64,000 nt of DNA from Methanosarcina barkeri MS (GCF_000970025.1 NZ_CP009528.1:3149168-3213167), one strand, 5' to 3'. Numbered from the stretch's first letter, positions 54,683 through 64,000 are shown. The notes: generated by a model from the sequence alone, not told the origin. Made by a program: numbers and translations.

Positions 54683-54977
54683 CAAAATAGAAATATATAT
54701 TAATGGAAACGATTCAAAGGCTTTAAATTGTGGGTTCCTATAGTACAATGCTAGAAAATAAATTGAGATATCTGGCCATGAAACTACTCTGGAAACTCAT
54801 TTAGAAAGAAATTTAATAATTAAATGATTAAGAAAAGGAGATTTGGATAGGTTAGACCTTAACTCCATCCAATGGTTATTATAGATTTTTACTTCAGGAA
54901 GTAGAATTTCTAGCTAAAAGAAAAACCCATAAACATCAAGTAAAATTTATAAATACGAGACTATAGAAATGAAAAAC

Positions 54978-54986
54978 TATTTATAA
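54978..54986 (+). promoter_or_regulatory. TATA box of sRNA candidate B
   Basis: TATTTATAA preceded by purine-rich GAAATGAAAAAC. Its centre is about 27 bases before the second hairpin. Confidence 0.55.
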
Positions 54987-55006
54987 GATGAATAAATAGT
55001 CATGTC

Positions 55007-55112
55007 GCGTGAGCGGGTCTTTTTTCCATAGTATAACCCCAAAACAATATCCCCCAACTATTTCCCCCAACTATTCCCCAAACTCTCCAGCCCGCTCACA
55101 AATATTTTTCAG
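55007..55112 (+). ncRNA. sRNA candidate B: paralogue of candidate A
   Basis: GTGAGCGGG (55009-55017) pairs with CCCGCTCAC (55091-55099). The 73-base loop carries four C-rich motifs: ACCCCAAAA, TCCCCCAAC, TCCCCCAAC and TCCCCAAAC. A T-rich tail (ATTTTTCAGTTTATTTT) follows. It has the same arrangement of promoter, stem and loop as candidate A with a longer loop, indicating a tandem duplication that kept the stem and the C-rich motifs while the rest drifted. Confidence 0.55.
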
Positions 55113-55291
55113 TTTATTTTAACTGTTGATAGCAGTTCAGAAATTTTTTTTGCCAATATATACTAACTCGTCTAATTCTGCATATAAACTTCCTTCGTAT
55201 CTATTCCACATGATCTAAAAAATTGATATGATGTACATAGTACAAATTGCAGCAATCAGAAAAATCAATTCGTCTCTTACTTAATAAAAGA

Positions 55292-55469
55292 TAAGAAAAC
55301 TAACAGAAATTAAGAAAACTAACAGAAATTAAGAAAACTAACAGAAATTAAGAAAACTAACAGAAATTAAGAAAACTAACAGAAATTAAGAAAACTAACA
55401 GAAATTAAGAAAACTAACAGAAATTAAGAAAACTAACAGAAATTAAGAAAACTAACAGAAATTAAGAAA
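55292..55469. repeat. 19-bp tandem repeat, about nine copies
   Basis: AAGAAAACTAACAGAAATT is repeated with almost no variation and stops about 20 bases before the end of rfcL. Confidence 0.95.
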
Positions 55470-55487
55470 ATAAATAAGGTCAGAAAA

Positions 55488-57443
55488 TTAGAAGTCGAAA
55501 AGCGTTTTTTGTGTTTTTGACTCAGCTTTTTTAGGAGTTTCACTGGCTTTGACCTCAGATTTTTCAGACTTATCTGAAACTTTTTTGACAATGAGCTCAC
55601 GAGTTATAGGTTCCCTGGATCTGGAAAATTCGAGAGAGATGCTATTTTCTATAGGTTCAGAGCCAGAAAAAGCTTCCTTCTCAAAAGGTTCAGGCAGGGA
55701 TGAAGAATTCTTAACCTTAAGATTATCGTGTTCAGATAAACTGGATGTAAGGCTACCAGGTTTGAGCTCGACCTCATTAAGCCTGGCCTGATTCTGTTCC
55801 GGTATAAGAGTATTGGAAGTAACACTGTCAGGCATAAGGGCATCAGATGTAAGAGCATCAGGTGTAAGGGCATCAGATGTAAGAGTATCAGGTGTAAGAG
55901 AATCAGGTGTAAGGATATCGGAAGTATTATTTTCCGAGTTCGTAGTTTCTGGAGTAATCTCAAGTGAGATATCAAGACCAAAGTTAAGAGTTTTCTGCCC
56001 GCCCTGTGAAGTCCTGGAGTTGGGAACTTCGAGACTCTCGGAATGTTTTCCAGCTTTTTCCTTCGGAGTTTTAATCAAGAAGCTAGAAAGGTCCTCTTTA
56101 CTATTTTCTGAGGAGGCAGGAGCCCTGAAAAACTCAGTTCCATCAGATTCTTTTCCTTCAAGGAGAAGTTCCTGCGCCCTGTCGTAGATTTTCTGCAGCT
56201 TTTTACTAGCTTTTGTGCTCCCCGAGAGATATATCAACTCCTCAAGTTCAAGCCCGAGGCCCGCAGTAATTTCGATCGCGGATTCTTCATTCTTTAACAT
56301 GAGAGAGTAAAGCTCCAGCAGATTATTTCTTGAATAACGCATGGACTCGAAGTTGTGTTCTCCAACTTTAGAAGCTATATTATCCCTGAGGTTTCGTTTC
56401 GAACGTATCTGCCCCATTTTCTTCCAGAGAGAAGGAGACTGATACTTGATAAATCCGGGGTATGGCCGTGTCTTTGAGACTGCAGTTCCGCAGACCATCA
56501 ACATGCTCGCATACCTCCACATCCCATAGTTCTGGCGTTTTTTTACGCGCCCAAGGTAAAGATCGGCCCTTGAGAGATAACCAAAGCCAGTTTTTATATC
56601 CTCAAGATTTCCATCCTTAGATGCATACTGGAAAGGCAGGTTTTCATCTATCCAGTGTACAAGATCTTCAGGGCTTTCATCAAGCCCACGAGATGCTTCC
56701 AAAGCCTTTTTACAGTCCGTGCTCTTAAAGATTCTCTGCATTGCCTTGAAGATGTTTTCTTTTACATCTCTGCCTGAAGTGCTGATATCCTCAACTTCCA
56801 GCGCTTTCCTTCCGGTAGCTGCAGCCTGAAGGTCGTTAATTGCACTTCTTAGATCTCCTCCCGCCCCTTCAGCGATTTTCTGGACTGCATCCGGGCTGCA
56901 TAAAATTTCTTCGCTCTCGCAGACCTTCTTCAAAGCAGGGACCATAGAACGGCTCTGTACGGACCCGAACTTTATTTCCAGACAGAGGTTCCTGATAGTA
57001 GGAGTCAACCCATAAATATCGTTTGCAATCAGCACTATGGGTTGAAGTGTGCTCTTTATAATTCCTGCAATAGCTCGCATTCCACCCCTGTCTGCAGTCC
57101 CGTGAATATTGTCCGCTTCGTCCAGGATAATCAGACGTTTTCCTCCAAAGAGGGTATTCATTGAAGCTGCCGATCCCGCAACCTTTTCAATAACACCTGC
57201 AGTCCTCTGGTCACTTGCATTGAGTTCGATGACTTCCCAGCCCAGATCGCGGGCAAGAGCATGGGCAGTAGAGGTCTTCCCTACTCCTGCAGGTCCATGA
57301 AGGATCACTGCCCTCCTCTCTGGAATGCCTGAAAGCCACTTCTCAGCCCAGGTCCGCAAATCCTGCACCGCCTTCTTGTTCCCTACAATCTCCTTCAGGG
57401 TCTGTGGGCGGTATTTCTCAGCCCATTCAATTGCCAACGTCAT
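55488..57443 (-). CDS. rfcL: Replication factor C large subunit
   Basis: The start [20 protein letters not shown] (ATG 57443) is typical. Walker A is [20 protein letters not shown], Walker B is [13 protein letters not shown], and the sensor region follows. With RfcS it loads the PCNA clamp onto primed DNA using ATP. Beyond the clamp-loader core (about 420 residues) lies a long acidic tail with a degenerate repeat of [10 protein letters not shown]-type units and a C-terminal PCNA-interacting motif QKTLFDF; a second similar motif, [10 protein letters not shown], sits upstream of the repeat. A start 5 codons upstream is possible. It is transcribed alone. Confidence 0.95.
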   Translation of the reverse strand: MTLAIEWAEKYRPQTLKEIVGNKKAVQDLRTWAEKWLSGIPERRAVILHGPAGVGKTSTAHALARDLGWEVIELNASDQRTAGVIEKVAGSAASMNTLFGGKRLIILDEADNIHGTADRGGMRAIAGIIKSTLQPIVLIANDIYGLTPTIRNLCLEIKFGSVQSRSMVPALKKVCESEEILCSPDAVQKIAEGAGGDLRSAINDLQAAATGRKALEVEDISTSGRDVKENIFKAMQRIFKSTDCKKALEASRGLDESPEDLVHWIDENLPFQYASKDGNLEDIKTGFGYLSRADLYLGRVKKRQNYGMWRYASMLMVCGTAVSKTRPYPGFIKYQSPSLWKKMGQIRSKRNLRDNIASKVGEHNFESMRYSRNNLLELYSLMLKNEESAIEITAGLGLELEELIYLSGSTKASKKLQKIYDRAQELLLEGKESDGTEFFRAPASSENSKEDLSSFLIKTPKEKAGKHSESLEVPNSRTSQGGQKTLNFGLDISLEITPETTNSENNTSDILTPDSLTPDTLTSDALTPDALTSDALMPDSVTSNTLIPEQNQARLNEVELKPGSLTSSLSEHDNLKVKNSSSLPEPFEKEAFSGSEPIENSISLEFSRSREPITRELIVKKVSDKSEKSEVKASETPKKAESKTQKTLFDF

Positions 57444-57797
57444 CTTAAACCATACCAATAAAAAAAGAACTCATTATTAACTCTATACATTTTAATCTTT
57501 TAACTATTCAAATGCTTTTGTTCTTACAATCCCCTGCTTTCGATTTTTAAATGACAACGCTAAATTTACACTTTGATATGTGTTAAAGTCTTTTTGCTCT
57601 CATAAAAATAATACCTTCAATCGCCAGAACAAATTTGGGCAGAAAAACGCGTATTCATATTCCCTTTCATCCCGGCTGCAAATATCTTCCTTAATGTTAG
57701 CCCACTAACATTTTCTAATCAATCAAGAATACGAAGAGTACGAAAAAACTCAATCTGACTATATCTTTGAGTAAGGTGAAAATATATCTTTTCTTAC
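57444..57797. other. Divergent promoter region of rfcL
   Basis: About 350 bases without a gene before repeat A copy 3. No conspicuous motif is identified. Confidence 0.4.
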
Positions 57798-57870
57798 CCA
57801 TAATTCAGCCCTCTTGAGCGAACGAAGTGAGCGAAAAGGGCACCGTCCTCCCGAGACGGGACTCGGGGGA
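57798..57870 (+). repeat. Dispersed repeat family A, copy 3
   Basis: CCATAATTCAGCCCTCTTGA, GCGAACGAAGTGAGCG, AAAAGGGCACCGTCCTCCCG and AGACGGGACTCGGGGG. It differs from copy 2 at very few bases and lies about 70 bases before mtxX. Confidence 0.8.
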
Positions 57871-57941
57871 CAAAATTAATTAATGATCGTGTTTGTACTT
57901 CTTTGAACTACTTAAAATCTTACACAACAGTCAGGATGCAT

Positions 57942-58799
57942 ATGGAAAAGAATAGCATGAATGCCCTCCTTGAGGCCATCGAAATGAGGGCCAGGGCTAA
58001 CAAGGCCAGAGTAGCTATGGGAATAAGGGATCCAACTCCCAAAATGCTCGAAAGTGCCTGGAAAGCCCAGGAACTGGGATATGCACAGGTCGTCCTGGTG
58101 GGGATTAAGAAGGAAATTGATCAGATCGGCACAGAACTCGAGGTAGTGGATACAGAGGAGCCCGAGAAGACTCTTACAGAACTTATGATTTCAAGAAAAG
58201 TCGATGCAGTAATAAGAGGTACTGCAAGAGCATCGGGAGCCCTGGTTCACCTTAAAGAGGCTCTAGGAAAGAAAAGAATCTGCCGGCTTGCCCTGCTCCT
58301 TACAGTTGACGGGACACCTTTCTTTCTCGCCCCTGTAGGAATTGATGAAGGGAATACCATTTCAGATAAACTCAGAATGATAAAGCTCGGCGCCGACCAT
58401 ATAAGGAGATTTGGGATAGAGCCCAGGGTCGGCGTGCTGTCAGGGGGCAGGATTGGAGACATAGGAAGAAACAAACGTGTGGACAGGACTCTTGCAGACG
58501 GAGAATTCGTGACAAGGCGAGCTGTTGAACTTGGGATCAATGCTAAGCATTATACAATTCTTATTGAAGATGCCATAAAAGAATCGAACTTTATCGTTGC
58601 CCCTGATGGAATTTCGGGAAACCTCATCTTCAGGACAATTGCTTTCCTGGGTGGAGGTGACGGGCTTGGAGCTCCGGTGCTCATGGATGATTATGTTTTT
58701 GTAGATACATCAAGGGTAGGTGGACATTTTACGAAAGCCATAATGCTTGCAAGTGCACTGTCTCACCTGAATAAGGAAAGAAAAAAGGTGATTTATTGA
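57942..58799 (+). CDS. mtxX: Methanogenesis marker 4, MtxX
   Basis: The protein (ALLEAIEMRARANKARVAMG, VDAVIRGTARASGALVHLKE, LLTVDGTPFFLAPVGIDEGN, FIVAPDGISGNLIFRTIAFL) is MtxX, or methanogenesis marker protein 4, related to phosphate acetyl/butyryl-transferases. It is found in nearly all methanogens but has no proven reaction. Several ATGs compete (57903, 57936, 57942, 57957); 57942 has AGG at a suitable distance. The stop overlaps the TTG start of mtxA by 4 bases (TTGA). Confidence 0.85.
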   Translation: MEKNSMNALLEAIEMRARANKARVAMGIRDPTPKMLESAWKAQELGYAQVVLVGIKKEIDQIGTELEVVDTEEPEKTLTELMISRKVDAVIRGTARASGALVHLKEALGKKRICRLALLLTVDGTPFFLAPVGIDEGNTISDKLRMIKLGADHIRRFGIEPRVGVLSGGRIGDIGRNKRVDRTLADGEFVTRRAVELGINAKHYTILIEDAIKESNFIVAPDGISGNLIFRTIAFLGGGDGLGAPVLMDDYVFVDTSRVGGHFTKAIMLASALSHLNKERKKVIY

Positions 58800-59389
58800 A
58801 AGACATTGCAGAGATATGGCCGATAGTAAAAGGCGACTACACGATAGGAAATCCGAAGTCTCGGATTGCAGTGGTAACTCTTGCGAGCCAGATAAATCCC
58901 TCGCCTGAAGCGGCCCTATGGGGGAGCTCAAAAACCGAAAATCTGGGAGTCGAAAAAATAATCGTAAATACCATCTCAAATTCCAACATAAGGTACATCC
59001 TTATCTGCGGGACGGAATCTAGGGGACACCTGGCAGGCCATTCCCTACTCGCAATCCATGCAAACGGGATTGACGAAAAAGGAAGAATTATTGGTTCTGA
59101 GGGAGCTATCCCTTTCATAGAAAACATATCTAAAGAAGCAGTCAAACGCTTTCAGCAACAGGTAGCGCTTCTTGACAGGATAGGACTGACAAACCTCGAG
59201 GAAATAATGAAAATTGTGAGAAAATATAAGGATCGAGGTGAAGTTTACCCTGGGGAACCTCTTGTAGCTATTTCCCAGAAGAAAAAACAATCTACTTTCA
59301 CAATTCCTCATTCAGGTGATATAATAGTCTCCGAAGAATTTGTCATGGACTCAACTGCAGGAGTTGTCTGCACGACAAAGGAGCTTTAA
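58796..59389 (+). CDS. mtxA: MtrA paralogue MtxA, soluble corrinoid-binding subunit
   Basis: The 197-residue protein aligns with the corrinoid domain of MtrA: IWPIVKGDYTIGNPKSRIAV, ILICGTESRGHLAGHSLLAI and HANGIDEKGRIIGSEGAIPF. H78 in RGHLAGH is the counterpart of the cobalt-ligating His of MtrA. The C-terminal membrane helix of MtrA is absent, so it should be cytoplasmic. Its start TTG overlaps the mtxX stop, so it is translationally coupled. mtxH follows 98 bases later. A role in methyl transfer to or from a corrinoid is inferred. Confidence 0.85.
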   Translation: MKDIAEIWPIVKGDYTIGNPKSRIAVVTLASQINPSPEAALWGSSKTENLGVEKIIVNTISNSNIRYILICGTESRGHLAGHSLLAIHANGIDEKGRIIGSEGAIPFIENISKEAVKRFQQQVALLDRIGLTNLEEIMKIVRKYKDRGEVYPGEPLVAISQKKKQSTFTIPHSGDIIVSEEFVMDSTAGVVCTTKEL

Positions 59390-59487
59390 TTTTCAATTCA
59401 GAGATCTACTTCGAATGTACATTATTCGAGCGCAAATTACCGTGTTTTGAAACAAATACTAGCCTGTAGATTTTGAAGGTGTAAAAA

Positions 59488-60420
59488 ATGTTTAAGTTTC
59501 AGAAAGAACAGGAAATCGTTAACATCGCAGGAGTGAAGATAGGTGGACAGCCAGGAGAGCTTCCGACCGTGCTTGCAGGCACTATCTTTTATGATAAGCA
59601 TGAAATAGTAAAAGACGTTGCAAGAGGCCTGTTTGACCGGGATGCTGCCGAAAAACTGATAAATCTGCAGGAATCAAGTGCGGAAGAAACCGGAAACCCG
59701 CATATAATCCACATTTTCGGTACTACCCCTGAAAGCATTACCCGTTACATTGACTTTGTGGCCGACATTTCAGAAGCTCCTTTTCTTATCGATTCCCCTG
59801 AAGGAGCCGTGCGTTCATATGCTGCAGAATATGTTAGCGAAATTGGGCTTGCAGACAAAGCAATCTATAACTCCATAAACATGAGCATAAATGCTTCTGA
59901 AATTGAAGCTCTTGCTCTATCTGATATTGACAGCTCGATAATCCTTGGCTTCAATGCAACGGACTCATCCCTGCGGGGCAGGATGGAAATACTGGAAAAT
60001 GGGGCAGGCCTCCTGGAAGAGGGATTACTTTCAATTGCAGACAGATGTGGAATAATTAACAAGCTTATAGATCCGAGCATTACTCCTATGGGAAATGGAG
60101 CAGGCGTAGCCCTGAAGATGACGATTACCGCAAAAGCAAAATGGGGGCACCCCACCGGCTCGGGAATCCACAACGCACCTTCATCCTGGAACTGGCTGAA
60201 TAAGAAGAAAGAGAAAGACCCTATTCTCTACAAAATCTGTGATGTGGGTTCAACCTGCTTGCAGCAGGCAGCAGCTGGAGATTTCATCCTCTATGGACCC
60301 ATCGAGCATGCCCCATACATATTTCCTATGGCTGCCATGAGCGATATAATGATTTCTGAGGCTGTAGCTGACCTCGGCATAGAGCCTGCTTCCCGGCATC
60401 CTATAAACCTGCTTGTATAA
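59488..60420 (+). CDS. mtxH: MtrH paralogue MtxH, methyltransferase subunit
   Basis: A TIM-barrel methyltransferase with MtrH features: VNIAGVKIGGQPGELPTVLA, GTIFYDKHEIVKDVARGLFD, LIDPSITPMGNGAGVALKMT and KWGHPTGSGIHNAPSSWNWL. In the Mtr complex MtrH moves the methyl group from tetrahydrosarcinapterin to the corrinoid of MtrA. With mtxX and mtxA it forms the mtx unit, first noted in M. barkeri, and may transfer methyl groups from another donor. AAGGTGT precedes the ATG. Confidence 0.9.
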   Translation: MFKFQKEQEIVNIAGVKIGGQPGELPTVLAGTIFYDKHEIVKDVARGLFDRDAAEKLINLQESSAEETGNPHIIHIFGTTPESITRYIDFVADISEAPFLIDSPEGAVRSYAAEYVSEIGLADKAIYNSINMSINASEIEALALSDIDSSIILGFNATDSSLRGRMEILENGAGLLEEGLLSIADRCGIINKLIDPSITPMGNGAGVALKMTITAKAKWGHPTGSGIHNAPSSWNWLNKKKEKDPILYKICDVGSTCLQQAAAGDFILYGPIEHAPYIFPMAAMSDIMISEAVADLGIEPASRHPINLLV

Positions 60421-60940
60421 TTTCCGAGTCTTGCAAGTCTTTTTAAAAAATTGCTTGCCCGCAACCCTTTTGAAAAAATTACTTGCCCGCAACCCTTTTG
60501 AAAAAGGCTTGACCGAAAACCCCGAGAAACGTTTGAGTTTGAAAATCTTATCCTCAAACCCTATCGGCGTGATCACAACCCTTTTTAAAAAAGGCTTGAC
60601 CGAAAACCCCGGCAACAACATGGTCGGCGTGATCAAACGGCTCAACGGTTGCATTCAAGATGGCTGAATTCTGATGAAGATGCGAGCTGAGTCATGGCTT
60701 ATTTACGGGTAAGAGAAATAGTCTTCATTTGCTGAAAATGGCTAATTTAGGTATTATATTTTTCTGTTCTTTCAGATATTCTTTAAGAGATTCAAAAATG
60801 TCTTCATAAATTCTTTAGAGTTTCAAAAACATAAAAAACTTAAAGAACTTAGAGAACAGTGGATATAAGGTTTGGAAAAAATTAAAAAAGAGGAGGGATG
60901 AACCCTTCCGATTTTAAGTTTTTAAATAACCATGGAAAGC
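60421..60940 (+). repeat. Dispersed repeat family B, copy 2, and spacer
   Basis: At 60430-60665 repeated palindromic blocks (CTTTTTAAAAAA, CCCTTTTGAAAAAGGCTTGA) alternate with TTGCCCGCAA units. The core at 60530-60574 (GTTTGAGTTTGAAAATCTTA, then CCCTATCGGCGTGATCA) matches copy 1 at 12232-12277. GGCGTGATCA recurs within this copy at about 60623. The rest of the spacer holds no gene. Confidence 0.7.
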
Positions 60941-62602
60941 TCAGTCCACTATTCCTCCTGTATTTGCAGAGTGAACGGAACGCTGGTACCTTGCAAGGTA
61001 GCCTGTAACTTCCTTTTTTGGAGGTACGAATGCCGCCTTTCTTTTCTTAAGCTCTTCTTCTGAGACTTTAAGGTTCAGAACTCTTTCTGGAATATTAATC
61101 TCTATCATATCCCCGTCTTTTACCAGGGCAATTGGTCCTCCTTCGCTGGCTTCGGGAGAAACGTGTCCTATACATGGTCCGCGTGTGCCTCCAGAAAAGC
61201 GCCCGTCAGTTATCAGAGCCACAGACTCCAGCAACCCCATGCCTCCGATTGCGGCTGTAGCTGCAAGCATTTCCCTCATTCCAGGGCCGCCTTTTGGGCC
61301 TTCGTAGCGGATAACTACAATATCTCCTGGTTTTACATTGCCTGCAAGGATATTTTCCATAGCATCTTCTTCACAGTCATAAACTTTGGCAGGGCCTGTA
61401 TAAACGCGCATTTTAGGGTCAACTGCTGCCTGTTTTACAACCGAACCGTCAGGGGCAAGGTTACCTTTAAGGACTGCAATGCCTCCTTCGGCATGTATAG
61501 GCTTGTCAAGAGTTGCAATTATCTCTTTATTGAGCTTCGGGTTAATAATCTTAAACTCGTTCAGGTTTTCCCCGATAGTTTTGCCGTTTACTGTAAGCTG
61601 ATCTAGGTAAAGTTTGGAGGAAAGCCTTTGCATGACCGCCTGAACGCCACCTGCCCTATCAAAGTGTAGCATGAAATTAGGGCCGCCAGGGCGAAGAGAA
61701 ATCAGGTGGGGAGTTGTCCTGCTCAACTCATCAAATTTTTCAAGAGGAAGATTCAGCCCGAATTCGTGGGCAAGGGCAGGAAGGTGCAGAGTGGTATTTG
61801 TGCTACCCCCGACTGCCATGTCTACCATTATGGCGTTTTCAAAAGACTTTAAAGTGACAATCTTTCTGGGAGTCAGGTTCTCTTTAACCATTTCAACGAT
61901 ACGCTCGCCGGATTCCTTGGCAATACGGACCTTTTTTGCATCCACTGCGTGAGCAGTTGCACAGCCCGGAAGGCTCAGACCAAGCGTTTCGGTCACACAG
62001 GCCATGGTGTTTGCGGTAAACATTCCTGCACAAGATCCGGCTCCTCCACAGGAAAGGTTTTCAAGCCTTTTAAGATCAAGTTCTGAGATTTTGCCTGCGC
62101 TGTAGGCCCCCACTCCTTCAAAGACCGAGATCAGGTCTGTATATTTGTCATCAACATAACCCGGAAGCATAGGCCCTCCAGTTACGACAATTGCAGGGAT
62201 ATCAAGCCTGCCTGCTGCCATAAGGTGACCCGGCACGATCTTGTCACATGTGGGAATAAGGACAATCCCATCAAACTGATGGGCTTTAACCATAAGCTCT
62301 ATCGTGTCCTCAATAACTTCTCTGCTGGGAAGGGAATATTTCATACCCTCATGTCCCATTGCGATTCCATCGCATACTCCTATAGTATGGAATTCAAAAG
62401 GAACTCCCCCGGCGTTCCTGATTCCGGCTTTAACAGCCTCAGCAAGTTTATTCAGATGAATATGGCCAGGAATTATATCGTTCCAGGAATTAACGACTGC
62501 GATGAATGGTTTCCTCATCTCGGAATCTGTGACTCCTGTTGCTTTCAGAAGTGAACGGTTGGGAGCACGTTCAGGTCCCTCTTTGATGATATCGCTTCTC
62601 AT
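60941..62602 (-). CDS. ilvD: Dihydroxy-acid dehydratase
   Basis: Full-length (553 residues). The FeS cysteines C119 ([20 protein letters not shown]) and C191 ([20 protein letters not shown]) and the ILV-D signatures [20 protein letters not shown] and [13 protein letters not shown] are present. It converts dihydroxy-isovalerate or -methylvalerate to the keto acids for valine, isoleucine and (via ketoisovalerate) CoA synthesis. GGAGAT lies just before the ATG. Transcribed alone, convergent to the mtx operon. Confidence 0.98.
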   Translation of the reverse strand: MRSDIIKEGPERAPNRSLLKATGVTDSEMRKPFIAVVNSWNDIIPGHIHLNKLAEAVKAGIRNAGGVPFEFHTIGVCDGIAMGHEGMKYSLPSREVIEDTIELMVKAHQFDGIVLIPTCDKIVPGHLMAAGRLDIPAIVVTGGPMLPGYVDDKYTDLISVFEGVGAYSAGKISELDLKRLENLSCGGAGSCAGMFTANTMACVTETLGLSLPGCATAHAVDAKKVRIAKESGERIVEMVKENLTPRKIVTLKSFENAIMVDMAVGGSTNTTLHLPALAHEFGLNLPLEKFDELSRTTPHLISLRPGGPNFMLHFDRAGGVQAVMQRLSSKLYLDQLTVNGKTIGENLNEFKIINPKLNKEIIATLDKPIHAEGGIAVLKGNLAPDGSVVKQAAVDPKMRVYTGPAKVYDCEEDAMENILAGNVKPGDIVVIRYEGPKGGPGMREMLAATAAIGGMGLLESVALITDGRFSGGTRGPCIGHVSPEASEGGPIALVKDGDMIEINIPERVLNLKVSEEELKKRKAAFVPPKKEVTGYLARYQRSVHSANTGGIVD

Positions 62603-63219
62603 TATAAATCTCCTTAAAATTTCATGATGAAAACTAAGTATAATGTATAGATAGGAAAAAACTTCATAGTATAAACAGGTTGGGGAAGAAAGAGTTGTAA
62701 AAACAAAAGAAGAAGGTACTGGAAAATTGGGGGAATAATCACAGAGACGCTGGATGAAAAGATAACTAATAAAATTAACTGCAATCCAGTTGGAATAAAA
62801 ATCTGGCTTTGGAAATCTAAATGAAGAGTTTCAGGGAAAAACTCAATTTAACTAATATATATTACAAGTGGATAAAAGTCTATGTTTTAACCGTAAAAAT
62901 TCCCAAACTTTTCACAAAAAGGCAAGATTCTATAATATCATCCAAATACTTATATAACGAATCAGATTTTTGTATCAATTGCATAGTGAACGGGCCTTCT
63001 CTGGACCACATCTACAAGATCACACCCGAACAAACAAACTATAAAATTAACCATGAGAGGATTATACCCGTTCACAGTTTATTCTGTTTTTCGTTTGAGT
63101 ATTTATTTAATGATTAGTAGCAGGCGTATTTTCGGAATCTTTGACTCTCCAAGTGCAATTTTGGAATCGCCAGTATCTTCAAAACCATGAGTGTTATTCC
63201 TGAATGAAACAAATTGTTT
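62603..63219. other. Spacer, nothing reliable
   Basis: A plus-strand frame at 62821-63117 (98 codons) has unremarkable composition, no ribosome site and no recognised homology; I do not call it. The first part holds the ilvD promoter. Confidence 0.4.
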
Positions 63220-63252
63220 TTATTACTAAGGAAGTACAGAGGGTCACGAATA
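63220..63252 (-). repeat. IS605-end-like dispersed repeat, copy 3
   Basis: The reverse complement reads TATTCGTGACCCTCTGTACT then TCCTTAGTAATAA, preceded by CCTATAAAGATGAGG, matching copy 1 including a diverged version of its hairpin side (CCCTAAAGGATGGGG). Confidence 0.65.
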
Positions 63253-63479
63253 CCTCATCTTTATAGGCTGTTCGACAATTACTGGTAGTAATAAAATAAT
63301 TATCGTCTGCTGTTAAATTGGAACTTTAACTTTATGAAATTTGCATTCCATTCCTTATTCCTTTCTTTTTAATGTGAAGAGTTCCATTTATTTCTATTTC
63401 TCATTCCAATTATTTTGTTTTTATTTGAGTAAATCCATAATTTTCTTGAGTTAGCTACCGTACACACTAAATTAAATTT

Positions 63480-64000
63480 GTTCTTGACTGATTTCAATCC
63501 TCTTGAATATATGGATCTAATCTCCAATAACTTTCAAAACGTCTTCTATTACCGTACTATTTTTTTGACGCCGAAGCTTTTACTATGTATCCATCAGTGC
63601 TTAATTACTCAAGACCTATTACTCCAAGATCTTTATTTAAATACTTCCGTGATCAATTTTTTATTTTCTTTCCTTAAGTCGCTGATTGTTCTAAATCAGG
63701 TTGCAGGTTTTCATCCAGATACCTGTAAACTACATTTTCTCGAACATTGCGAGCTATCGCTTGCGATGATCTAACCCTATCAAGTATCGATTGAATAAAA
63801 ATCTTACATATTATGCAAGGATGATAAGAGTTGTGTCCATAATCGTTAGATCTTACTTTAAATTCACTAAATCCCTCTCATCTACAAAATACTCAACCAA
63901 ATAGCAAACATGATCTAAAGGAATAAGATCTCGAATATCTGTATGTAAAGTCCAAACTTGATTTTTTGAATATTTGATGAAAGCCAGAACTCAAAATATT
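63480..64000 (-). pseudogene. IS1182/DUF772-type transposase remnant, cut by the right edge
   Basis: Minus-strand fragments read, in order, LHTDIRDLIPLDHVCYLVEY with FVDERDLVNL; NDYGHNSYHPCIICKIFIQS; RSSQAIARNVRENVVYRYLD; ISDLRKENKKLITEVFK; and DGYIVKASASKK. This is the N-terminal half of an IS1182-family transposase (DUF772 region SSRxIxxxxxEN and DGTKxKAxASK). At least three frameshifts and several stops show it is dead. The 5' end lies beyond base 64000, and the catalytic domain is missing from the left part. Confidence 0.75.

Noticed and set aside
62821-63117. 98-codon plus-strand frame in the ilvD upstream region
   Set aside because: No ribosome site, no recognisable domain, AT-driven composition.

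Overview
The window is chromosomal DNA from a methanogenic archaeon, almost certainly a Methanosarcina species. The main reasons are a methanogenesis-marker/Mtr-paralogue operon (mtxX-mtxA-mtxH), the aspartate-semialdehyde sulfurtransferase pair used for homocysteine synthesis, archaeal-type riboflavin synthase and FAD synthase, archaeal Thi4, RfcL, a Cdc48-type AAA ATPase, a KEOPS Pcc1 subunit and an archaeal RecJ-like protein. The long AT-rich spacers full of tandem repeats, and the large secreted proteins with PKD and PGF-CTERM-like features, also fit Methanosarcina. No rRNA operon, CRISPR array or intact insertion sequence is visible.

Layout. 0-5.4 kb is accessory: a DUF262/HNH nuclease-like protein cut by the left edge, a frameshifted HicB-like antitoxin remnant, an overlapping STAS-like (DUF4325)/PIN pair, a stand-alone LigD-type 3'-phosphoesterase, and a ferritin-like gene broken by a 78-bp MITE. 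5.7-18.3 kb is mostly cell-surface and secreted proteins: a papain-family protease with a PKD domain, a lamin-tail protein with an apparent AUA start, and a minus-strand run of four surface proteins, with pcc1/recJ-like housekeeping genes and tRNA-Gly between. 18.3-31.5 kb is a decay zone: a wrecked Mg2+-type P-ATPase, a SWIM-associated-type pseudogene containing a 34-bp perfect inverted repeat, a frameshifted TIR/zinc-ribbon gene and a decayed DUF2795 copy. Intact genes there are a radical SAM/HhH protein, tRNA-His and thi4.

32-41.7 kb holds scattered housekeeping genes: Na+/Ca2+ exchanger, AlaX, a coiled-coil protein, MscS, a Mth938-like protein, a Cys-rich secreted Ig-like protein, DUF166 and a methyltransferase. 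42-53.3 kb is metabolic and dense: the sulfurtransferase/NIL-ferredoxin pair, FAD synthase, two aminotransferases, ribH-ribC, an XRE-CBS regulator, cdc48, a flavodoxin-like protein and a small winged-helix regulator whose start appears to be AUU. 53.3-55.5 kb is a 2-kb gene-poor stretch with tRNA-Val and two paralogous hairpin elements, each with its own TATA box, which I read as a tandem pair of small RNAs with C-rich loops. 55.5-62.6 kb contains rfcL, the mtx operon and ilvD. The right end contains a decayed IS1182-like transposase.

Leads most worth following are the tandem C-rich-loop sRNA candidates, the MITE with its exact insertion footprint, near-cognate AUA/AUU starts behind good Shine-Dalgarno sequences, the STAS-like/PIN pair, the 34-bp inverted duplication and three dispersed repeat families. 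Family names are my own recognition from sequence; no database search was run.
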